Assembly (NCBI GenBank): GCA_019828595.1
Contig: JAHQRK010000065.1
Location: 1 to 51,416, forward strand
From: Aphanomyces cochlioides
Lineage: Eukaryota; Oomycota; Saprolegniomycetes; Saprolegniales; Verrucalvaceae
Length of the DNA stretch: 51,416 nucleotides
Direction of reading: 5' to 3'
Below are positions 11,078 through 19,951 of the stretch, piece by piece. Numbering within the stretch: the first letter of the stretch is position 1; each line of letters opens with the position of its first letter. The notes below the pieces were generated by a model. It was not told the origin of the DNA. It saw only the letters and a program-made list of their open reading frames with translations, and did no database searches. The position numbers were made by a program, and so were the translations under genes.

Positions 11078-12929
11078 ATGAGTGTCCATGTTGCTCGGGC
11101 TCCGACGACCTGCATTCAAGTGATCAAACCCGATCGGCCTGCCGATGCAAGTGCGTGGAAGGACGCACCGTTTGCAGTTCTCTTCTGTGGGCATGTGATT
11201 GCAATCATTGTCGTCATGATTGTGCTTGGCTTACCCCTGCTCACAGCTCTTAATGGATTATCAGCGACCGACTTTGACTCGTCCGACATGAAAACCATCG
11301 TGGCGTTTTCAGGATGCATGGCCGTCGTGGCATCCCTCGTGGCGTACGCTCTCGTCAATGTGGTCGTTGCCTACGCCAAAGATGTGATTTCAATCGTCTT
11401 GTGGTATGCAAAACCAAAATCTTCTTTGCCTTAAATGCGTTCGAAATAGGGCCAACTTCACACTCTGTATTGTCTTTGCCGTGATTGCTATAGCGGCAAA
11501 GGTTGCAATCTTGGCGGTCATCTTCATCTTGTGCGCGCTATTCAACTTGTGGTACGTCATACCGAAATCTTACTCAAGATCACCGCACCTGTAGCTACAA
11601 TCGAATGGTTCGATCACGTATTCCTTTTGCTGCAGCCAATCTACATGTTGCGGCGGCAGCTGTCAAGGAACATTGGTCCATTTTCCCCCTCGCGTTTATC
11701 ATGATGGCCTTCCAAGTGGTGTGGATCTTCATCTGGTGCTCCACTTGGTATTTCGAAGGCTTCGTAACATGGACGGCGTAGGTGTGTGGCTCTCATCGGA
11801 GTGATTTTGAAACTGGATGATTCTGCGAAGAACCCAAACGGATTTCCCATGGGACATCCCTGCGTTTACAACTTGGAATGCCAATCTCGAAGTTGTGGTC
11901 GCCTTGATCCCTCGGTATCCCATGCGACCTGCCTAGATCCAACTTCTCCTACTTCAATCATTGCAGCCTACGTAGTCATGCTCTTATCGCTGTATTGGGG
12001 CGTGACGGTGTGTTCTACCTGCAATATTTCCTCATCGTAATGTCTATTAGGTTCTCAAAAATGTCCTCCATACGACGGTGGCAGGAGTTGTCGCAACGTG
12101 GTGGACTGCCGGGGATTCAAAAGGAGTCATCAAGGGGTCTTTTCACCGTGCGATGACCACTTCGTTTGGCTCGATTTGCTTGGGGTCGTTGATTGTTGCT
12201 ATACTCCGAACGCTCGAATCCGTAGATGCAGTGACCTGACAGAACAGTGCTGACGCAAATTGTAGATTGCAAACAGCTCCAAGAAGGATGGCAGTGTCGC
12301 TGGTTGTATCGCCGAGTGCATCCTTAGCTTCATGCGATCGATCGTCGAGTACTTCAATCGATGGGCCTTCATCTATGTCGCGATGTATGGCTTTCGGTTC
12401 ACACAAGCGGGTAAATGCGCCTCTGGATTGTTCAAGCAGCGCGGATTGTCCGCAGTCGTCAATGATGATTTCGTCGGTCAAACGCTTGCCTTCGTCTCGC
12501 TTATTTGCGGTACATCTTCGAAGAAACCTTGTGGTTCACTAAGCCCAACGCGTACACTGTAGGTCTCATCTGTGGCATACTTGGCCTCATTTACACTTAC
12601 ATTGATCCAAAGCACACATCGTTTACTGGCGCCGAAGGTGAGCTTAAGAGGGATTGTGGTTTTCATCGCTCCTGTAGTTCTTTTTCCAATCATTGGTCTT
12701 GCCTTTGGAATTGGCGTGACGGTCATTCCTCTCGGTGTAATTGACAGCGCTGTGGCTACGGTGTTCGTGTGCTTTGCTGAGGTCATGGCAGCACTCTCTC
12801 TCCATGTATTGATGATATTTATAGGATCCCGCTTCGTTCGGACGAACGCACGCGGCACTTCATAACGACATGGTCGCAGCGTGGCGTCTTGCTTATCCCG
12901 ACATCATGCTCGTATTTTACCCAGCTTAA
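11078..12929 (+). CDS. Choline transporter-like protein (CTL/SLC44/Pns1 family), copy 2
   Basis: Paralogue of the gene at 6921-8782, transcribed in the opposite direction. Exons are 11078-11403, 11450-11551, 11595-11735, 11782-12007, 12051-12221, 12266-12509, 12563-12637, 12678-12781 and 12825-12929. They sum to 1494 nt (497 aa) with no frame break. The ATG at 11078 (MSVHVARAPTT) is the first in frame with the domain. Motifs are WKDAPFAVLFCGHVIAII (first membrane helix), Cys loop HPCVYNLECQSRSCG, VAGVVATWWTAGDSKG, YFNRWAFIYVAMYGF, FTQAGK, GVTVIPLGVIDSAVATVF and CFAEDPASFG with ending DIMLVFYPA. Nine introns-bounded blocks align one to one with copy 1, so the pair arose by an inverted duplication after the introns were in place. 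Confidence 0.88.
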
Positions 12930-13249
12930 CATAAACTACATAAATTCGTGATTTGCATTGCCTACCTAAATGAGCCCTTCTATGCTTGTTGAAGAGCGTT
13001 CAAGCTTTCAGACGTGTGTGGCGCTCAGCAAGTTTTCCATGCGTGTTTGTCAAGCTCTATTCAAAGCACATGTATTGTGCTTTTGATACAAAATTGTGAG
13101 GGATGGTTTGAATCGACCGAGGTTTCGAATCGATTCTGAATCGAACGGGCTTCTCTGATTGAATTAAAATTAGTCAGCCAATCAGAATCGATCAGACACC
13201 TGACTCACGCAAAACACACACTGACACACACCACTTCAGTACTCCGGAG
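12930..13249. other. Non-coding spacer before the palindromic element
   Basis: No gene is seen. It carries the third copy of the CCAATCAGAATCGA plus ACACAC module (about 13174-13235), also found as inverted arms at 9023-9840. Just before the palindrome is a small perfect palindrome, AGTACTCCGGAGTACT. Confidence 0.5.
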
Positions 13250-13700
13250 TACTACACCATTTGCCGGTTTAGTTCGTTTAACTTGCGATATATTTCGTAT
13301 CATTTTCAATATACTAGTATTTCGTATCACGTGCAATATATTTCGTTTGACTTGCATTTAATTTCGTGGCCCGCGACGAAAATCGATTTAAATTTTGCAT
13401 GACGTGCATTATATTTCATACCTCTTGCATTTAATTTCGTATTTTTTAGCTTGTATTTCGTTTCACGTGCATTTAAATTCGCAGAAAAGAGAAAAAGTAC
13501 TAAAAAATACGAAATTAAATGCAAGAGGTATGAAATATAATGCACGTCATGCGAAATATAAATTGACTTTCGTCGCGGGTCACGAAATTAAATGCAAGTC
13601 ATACGAAATATATTGCACGTGATACGAAATATTAGTATATTGAAAATAATACGAAATATATCGCAAGTTAAACGAACTAAACCGGCAAATGGTGTAGTAT
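13250..13700. repeat. 451-bp near-perfect palindrome (foldback element) with internal subrepeats
   Basis: The two arms, about 13250-13448 and 13498-13700, are reverse complements over roughly 200 bp with few mismatches, separated by a loop of about 50 bp. Each arm opens with TACTACACCATTTGCCGG. Each is built of subrepeats of about 20-27 bp beginning TACGAAAT and ending in GCACGTGAT, GCAAGTCAT or similar. The two short open frames inside (13327-13545 minus and 13395-13622 plus) translate to near-identical peptides only because the sequence is palindromic. Likely a foldback or MITE-type transposon; its transcript would form a long hairpin. Confidence 0.8.
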
Positions 13701-13779
13701 TATGAAATCGATTTGAAAATGAAGTCGCATTTTGGTCAAAACCACAAATTTGGTTGAAAATGACATTCATCAACTTTTA

Positions 13780-14572
13780 CAGTGCTCGACATATTGAAAT
13801 TAAGGGGGTTACAGTGCAAAGATCACTGTTTTTTCTAATAAAATGATATTTTTTCTCTGTTTGCAATTTGTATTGAGCGTTTTGAATATACCGACCCCAT
13901 TTTAATTTTATATCCTGTTATAATTTATATAGTATTTCCTGCAAAAATATTAATTAATAGGGTCTTTTTAAAGTTTGAATGCCGCGTGTCGCGAAAATGG
14001 ATCGCGTTCGGCTCACGATAAAGCAAAAGAAGGAAATCATTGAACACATGACCGCCAACCCACACATCAGTCGAGTTCATCTTCAAGCCTGGGCAATGCA
14101 AACGTTCAAGTTGGTCCGTGCGCCATCTAAGTCAACACTAAGACACACGAAGATTCTTGATGAGGAAATGTACGAGCTGATTAGACAGTTTGATAAGTGT
14201 GAAATATAACTTGTCACCCTTACATTGTATGAGATAAAATAATATGTAAAATAAAAGGGCGCACTGCCTCCAGGCATTCGCCCGGGGCCCCATGCTAATC
14301 CTTCACCCCTCACCTCACGGCTACAATCGCAAGTCATCATGCATTTCGCAAGCTTACCCAACGAACCACGTTTTTCCGCGGAGGTATCCTCAGACTGAAA
14401 AATGCACTGCAATTTACATACCAGTCATTTTGAATTGGTCCGATGATACTTTTTCCTCCCACAAAAACTTTAATTAAAACCTCCTAAAATTGATATTTTA
14501 GCAATTCTCTTCTTGATGAATATCCTTTTATAATTCATATTGCTAGGGGGTCAGTATTTCGAGGTATGACTG
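13780..14572 (+). mobile_element. Deleted pogo/Tigger-like DNA transposon remnant
   Basis: The element is bounded by TA on both sides (13778-13779 and 14573-14574), as expected for pogo/Tc1-mariner insertion. The left end reads CAGTGCTCGACATATTGA. The right end, reverse-complemented, reads CAGTCATACCTCGAAATACT; the two are similar but imperfect. Inside is a short HTH-encoding frame (13979-14209) like a pogo transposase N-terminus. No DDE catalytic domain remains. Boundaries are inferred from the imperfect repeats. Confidence 0.5.
13979..14209 (+). CDS. Truncated CENP-B/pogo-type HTH protein
   Basis: A 76-aa open frame starting MPRVAKMDRVRLTIKQKKE. The pattern (basic start, LTIKQKKEIIEHM, then a second helix pair ending in SKSTLRHT) resembles the N-terminal DNA-binding helix-turn-helix of pogo/Tigger transposases and CENP-B. 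It stops soon after LDEEMYELIRQF, before any catalytic domain. Most likely a transposase fragment inside the remnant element. A role as a small DNA-binding repressor of related elements is possible but unsupported. Confidence 0.55.
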   Translation: MPRVAKMDRVRLTIKQKKEIIEHMTANPHISRVHLQAWAMQTFKLVRAPSKSTLRHTKILDEEMYELIRQFDKCEI

Positions 14573-14690
14573 TAGAATATATACTCTGTATCTGTTGGTT
14601 GGAGTTGGTAGGAAGAATATCCGGTTAAAATTCCCGGATGTCATCAACCTATGAAAAGCATTCAGACCACATGTTTTCTTATTGGAGTAA

Positions 14691-16830
14691 TCAATTGAGA
14701 AAGTACAGGAACACGTCAAAGCTGCGTCTTCCCTCGGTTCTGAGCATCAATGTTGCAGACATCACCCAAGCCATTGCAACACTTTTTTTGAAACTGAAGT
14801 GGCTGAGGCGCTTCCACTTGAGAAGGAAGGCGTTTATATCTCCACTAAAATGATTTTGGAGACAAGAAACAATGGGGTTTATCACCGTAATTGTGAAAAC
14901 ACGAGCAGCTTCCGACATAAAACTCGCATTGTCAGGAATAGATGCATAAAACGACAAAATCATCTGGATTTTTTCATGAGGGCTTTTTCCTTGAAGATGT
15001 TTCCGACCTTCAAAATCAAACGTGCCTCCGCGTTTTCTCTTTTTCCTGGATTTTTGCTCGGTACACAGTTCACATCTGTTTGACTACAACATTCTGGTGC
15101 AGCAACACTTGTCAAATTTTCGCCACCAGCAAAGTTGTCACAACTTATTGATGAAAGTTCATTGCAATTTTGCTCCGAGGGAATTGTGCATACGACAGCT
15201 CAATGGCGTATTTATTCATCAAACACATTAACTCGTCCAGGGCTTCTGGTGGGACGTATCGTCGACACAAAATTTCGATTGATTCTTTCGTTGATGTGGG
15301 TTTGTTGAAGTCTAGAACATGTGTAATCATTTTCAATATTCCAGATTTTAGTGGGCAATGGCATAAATCATGAATAAAATATTTAGCTACAAGGGGCAAA
15401 GATTTTTCGACTCCAGCAACACCTCGAGTATTTATGCTTCGGGCCATTTGGGCATCTGCACAATAAATTGACTTCCATGGCGAGACTACGTTGGCTAAAT
15501 CTTTCTTGTTGGATATTGCAACATTCAACAAAAAAGCCGCATCACGCTTGATTTCATTGCTTGTGACAGCTGTTTGTGACGGGCACTCAACATCATATCA
15601 CCACCCGACCCTCCACCCCATACAGCAAACAAATATGCTGTTTTTCGGCAAGTATGAGTTCCAAACGGCCCATCTCTATCAATTAATTTGTGGCAAACAT
15701 TTTTAAGTCTTGAATGAAATGTTTCTGAATTAAAATGGTCGACAGCATCAATGTTTGTTTCTGTGTCTGTCGAAATACTTGGATGAGGAAAAATGTACCC
15801 ATCACCCACAATTTGAAATTGTTCAATGAGCACAAGCAGATGGCGAATAGGACAAAGTTGTGGAAGGATGTCGTCAGCCCATAGCATCAATGTAACAGGA
15901 TTCACATCACATTTTCCCTGGATTTTAATTGCCAAAGCTTCTACAGAGCCACAATCACTGATAATTGTCAAATCTCTAGAAAAATCATAAAGTTGAATTC
16001 GAACCACCTCGTCACTACGTAAAAACAACTTGACAGCAAGAAGCACCATTACAAACAGCTGATAATCCTTTAAAGAATTTGTAGATAACAAATGATTTCG
16101 AATAGACATCAATTCCTAGGGAGTAATTGCAGAATCACCATGAGCGACATAATCTGAGCCAAGACGTAGACTTTCTTTCATAGTGTTTTCAATCAATTCA
16201 GACATCTTTGGGTTGCCCATTCTCCACAACATGGGCTGACGACGATGGAATTGACACCCTTTGTAATGGTCTTGGCATCTAGGCTAGTACACATATCACA
16301 TTTATCTTTGAATGCACCTCTTTGATTACGAGCAGCATGAACTACTGACACAGCTGACAGCATCTGATCTACATTCCGTGGATCATTCCAACCACCTTGA
16401 CAATAGAGTGGTTCACCCAAAACATCCAAAAGTTGCACATTTTCACCTACATGACACAATCTGGCTCCTTTGGGCTGGCGTTTAAAATGAATAAAATCGG
16501 CAATGACTGAGGGGTCCATGGAAGGGCAAAATGGCTGAGGAGGCTTGTCCAAAAGCATAAGTAAGCTATCATAATTGCCTGTTATGGTACAAAAGAACTT
16601 TAAACCATGGAGATGCTTTTTGTAAGCTTGTTTTGAGTTTTGATTAATGAACGACTACCCGTGAGTGATTGGGTGGTGGTCGACTGAGTCAATTTGAGTT
16701 TCTGCAGTAAAGCCGACACGGCGTCGTCTGCCAACCTTTGTACTTCGTCACTTACAGTATATATATCCGAGGAAACGGCATTGTAGGGGCAAACAACACA
16801 GGGAGACGACGATGAATTGGATTTTCATGG
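14691..16830 (-). pseudogene. Decayed Crypton tyrosine recombinase, copy 1
   Basis: On the minus strand, pieces align in order with the Crypton at 17140-19269. The N-terminal part lies near 16830-16560. Next come PPQPFCPSMDP and GGWNDPRNVDQMLSA (16558-16193), then the recombinase core at 16112-15525 with LFLRSDEVV and FGTHTCRKTAYLFAVWGGG, a C-terminal part at 15531-15145, and a last block with RGGTFDFEGR near 15030-14691. It is broken by a stop codon at 16116-16118 where copy 2 has Trp, several frameshifts, and a one-base deletion near 15547 that removes the catalytic tyrosine codon (AMK-Y-K becomes AMK-S). Cryptons use a tyrosine recombinase and no terminal repeats. The divergence from copy 2 suggests a separate insertion rather than a recent tandem duplication. 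Confidence 0.75.
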
Positions 16831-17139
16831 AAGATTCAAGTGTCGCGTCCGTATAATCTCTTAATATCCGTATATCCGGATGCGAGTGGTATTTTCCGGA
16901 TGGTTGGAGCAATGGTATGAGAGTGGTATGAGTTGGGTAGGAGATTGTTATTCGTTGTTATTGAAACAATTTACCGGAATACATACCTTGTATCGTTGGT
17001 GGAATGTGGTGGAACCGGATATTCAATATTATCCGAAATAGACGGACCTGGTTGAAAACCAACTGTTCCTTCAGCGCGCGGCACACATATCACGCGTATT
17101 CACACTGCATGACTGAAACAACAACTTTTGAATCCCATG
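16831..17139. other. Spacer between the two Cryptons
   Basis: About 300 bp with no gene. It contains several short TATCCGGA/TTCCGGAT-like motifs (for example near 16870-16900 and 16975-17035), which also occur near 14620. They could mark Crypton flanks or insertion targets, but I cannot define element ends. Confidence 0.35.
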
Positions 17140-19269
17140 TTATACATTATGACAAGCACAAACATCCCCTTTGCCGCTGCAGCAGAGCTTTCCAAACTTG
17201 GAATGCGAAAAATTTGGCCACCTCTGCAGAAACACTTTTTCGTCGTTCTGGCAATGACGCTGCAAGCACATCGCAATGGGTACTACTGTAGATATTACAA
17301 ATGCACGTGCACCCTCGGTGAGCTCGTTTGAGCTTGCCGGAATTTGTGAGTGGAAACGCAAGATTGTTTTCAACTTCTCCGTGGGGTCCTTTATATTCTT
17401 CAGACTCAAACGACCGTCAAAGTCGAAGCAGCCGCCACGCTTCCTCTTGTTGCCAACAATCTAGTTGAGTTGAGTTTGCAGGAGTATTATGATTTTACTG
17501 TACGTCGCTAGTCGTGTGTAATTCGGAACCAGCACAATTCAAAGATGATTCACCTACACATGCAACTGCACCAGCACATGCAACTGTACCAGCAGAGTTT
17601 TGTTGGTCGCTGGTGATGTCTTGTGTTGAGTTCTGTGATGTAGATGAAGTTGCCTTGAAAATATCGTACTTCATTTCTATCGCCATTGCATTTAGAAGTT
17701 GCATCAATTGCCCTTTCTGGTTTGAATTCAAATTATTGTTGCAAAAAGTCTCTATTTGCTCCATGGTGGTACTTGGCTTGTTGAATTCTATAACTCGTCC
17801 CACCATGTCCAAGATATTTGTCTCAGGGGGGCATTTGCAAAACTTGGCAATAAAATCAAATGCCAGGTCTTTCAATGGTTTCAGAGATAGTGCTCCTGAA
17901 AAGTTTATAGCCCGGCCCATTTGTAAATCACAACAAACAATTGGTTTCCACTTCGACACCAGCTCACTTAAATTGCGATTGTTTTTGTTGGCCACGTTCA
18001 AAAGGAACAACGCGTCTCGCTTGTATTTCATTGCCTGAGACAATGATTTGTGCCTTGCACTGAGCATAATGTCACCTTCCTCACCACCACCCCAAACAGC
18101 CAAAAGATAAGCTGTCTTCCGGCACGAATGTGAGCCAAACGGGCCAGATCTACCAAGCAGCTTATCACAAACAGATTTAAATCGATGATGGAAGGATTCT
18201 GCAACATAATGGCCATCACAATCACCTTCAAAGAGGTATCCATGATCAGAAATATTTGACAAATGCAGATACATCAGCAGATGGCGAATAGGACAGAGCA
18301 TAGGAAGCACATCGTCACACCATAACATCAAAGTAACAGGTGCAGAGTCGCATTTGCCCTGGATATTTAATGCTAGAGCTTCAACGATACCGTCATGACG
18401 TACAATAGCTAAATCAGACAAAAAATGATCGAGCTTGATTGATACAAGCTCATCTCCACGCAAAAAGAGTTTAGTGCAAAGCAAAACCATGACAAACAGC
18501 TGGAAATCAGGATAATGATTTGACGAAAGCAGATGGGTACGAACATTCATCAATTCCCAAGGTGAAAGGGGTGAGTCACCTTGGGCTCTGTATCCAGAAC
18601 TTCTTTGAAAGCTGGCTTTCGCAGTATTTTCGACAATTTCGGAGACTTTGGGATTTCCTTTTCTCCACAATAATGGTGATCCTCTATGAAATCGGCAACC
18701 AATAAAGCTGCTATCAGTGCTGAATTTGCAACATTCTTGACAATGGTCGAAAAATTGCCCACGCTGCCCCCGTGCTGCATGAACAACTGTAATAGCAGAA
18801 AGCATCTGATCCACGTTGCGCGGATCATTCCAACCTCCCTGGGCTGTCATAGGACGGCCAAGGACATCCACGCATGGTGATGTGTAACCTATACGATAAA
18901 AAGTCGAGCCAGTTTGGCCGCGTTTATAGTTGATGAAGTATAAAAAGTCGAGCCAGTTTGGCCGCGTTTATAGTTGATGAAGTCTGCAATTGTTGTGGGG
19001 TTCATAGAGGGGCAAAATGGCTCTGGTGGGTTATCTAAGAGCACCAAGAGGCTCTCGTAGTCGCCTATTAAAGAACAAAAGAACTTCAAACCATTGAGAT
19101 GCTTTCTGTATGCCAATTTTGAGTTGAGTTTGAGGCATCTGGACCCTGTGTGAGAGCGCGACACATTGGACTGTTGGAGAGCTAGTTTAGCCAAGAGCTT
19201 GCTTACTTCACTGTCGACTCGTTGTTGCACGTCAGGTTCGAGCATATACGAGCATTTTGATCGTGGCAT
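17140..19269 (-). mobile_element. Crypton element, copy 2: tyrosine recombinase gene, nearly intact
   Basis: The reading frame starts at 19269 (MPRSKCSYMLEPD) and, ignoring one copy of a 44-bp tandem duplication, runs to 17504. It then splices over a 43-bp GT-AG intron (17503-17461) to a last exon, 17460-17140. That gives 2043 nt, 680 aa, in frame. Catalytic residues of a tyrosine recombinase are present: Arg in LFLRGDELV, H-x-x-R in SHSCRKTAYLLAVWGGG, a downstream His in SARHKSLSQ, and Tyr in AMKYKRDALF. A Cys-bearing segment (CQECCKF) precedes the core. The last exon encodes GNKRKRGGCFDFDGRLSLK and a helix-rich tail ending FSHSKFGK, also present in copy 1. Cryptons move as excised circles by recombination. 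The 44-bp duplication makes this copy non-coding as it stands. Confidence 0.8.
18896..18983. repeat. Exact 44-bp tandem duplication inside Crypton copy 2
   Basis: 18896-18939 and 18940-18983 are identical 44-bp units beginning ATAAAAAGTCGAGCC and ending GATGAAGT. Because 44 is not a multiple of three, the duplication shifts the recombinase frame after IADFINYKRGQTGSTFY. Removing one unit restores a single frame. Confidence 0.9.
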
Positions 19270-19951
19270 TCTGTGGACAAGATACAGTACAAGAGTGAAA
19301 AGGCACGATCTTGGTACGGATAATTATATGTCCAGTCGAGGCCACTGTACTTAGACAAGACAGAAGGGAGGACCGAAAAAATGCGAAAGCGCTCCGAAGA
19401 TGATGCGACAGAGGAGGAGGACGCGTGCCTTGGACGAACCAAATGGCTGCATCCTCATCGCTGGATTGCCATTGCAGCAACAAATGACAGCCACAGAAAT
19501 GATGGCATCCGACGACAGGTGTATCTTGCACCCTACAATAGTCTCCCTCATTAAAGATGGACGATCGACGCATGGGGAGACGTCAAGCTCCCAAGGAAGG
19601 CATTTGGATGCACGATGTTGAATCCATACTGCAGCAGCGAGAATTACCGACGCACGACCACGTACAGTATGATGGATGCAGCTGGCGAAATGCTGACGAC
19701 GCATGAAGAATGGAGGAGCACCCGCAAGGGCTAAATAGATTGCAGTACGTCACCCAAGTCAACAAAAATGCCACCATGACTTGTAGAGATGGAGAAACAG
19801 CGCGCTAAGACATTTCCCCGGCATTCAACAGCATGAATTAGATAAGATCATACCGAGGAATGCTCCCTCGAGCGATGTTTTCTCAAGATCGCGGACATTG
19901 CAGAGTCATGGCATCGTTTCGGTGAAGGCTATGAAGGACGACGCCTAAGGC
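19270..19951. other. Region with two short unrecognised plus-strand frames
   Basis: No known gene. Starting at 19381 is a 57-aa frame (MRKRSEDDATEEEDACLG, then TKWLHPHRWIAIAATNDSH). At 19555-19704 a second frame (MDDRRMGRRQAPKEGIWMHD) ends QYDGCSWRNADDA. Their composition looks protein-like and they could be exons or broken halves of one small gene, but I found no splice pair that joins them cleanly. Confidence 0.25.

Noticed and set aside
13327..13622. Two near-identical short proteins on opposite strands inside the palindrome
   Set aside because: A palindrome necessarily gives the same translation on both strands; composition is that of the subrepeats.
14691..19269. The two Cryptons as one recent tandem duplication
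   Set aside because: They differ throughout at protein level and have different lesions, so separate insertions of related elements are more likely.
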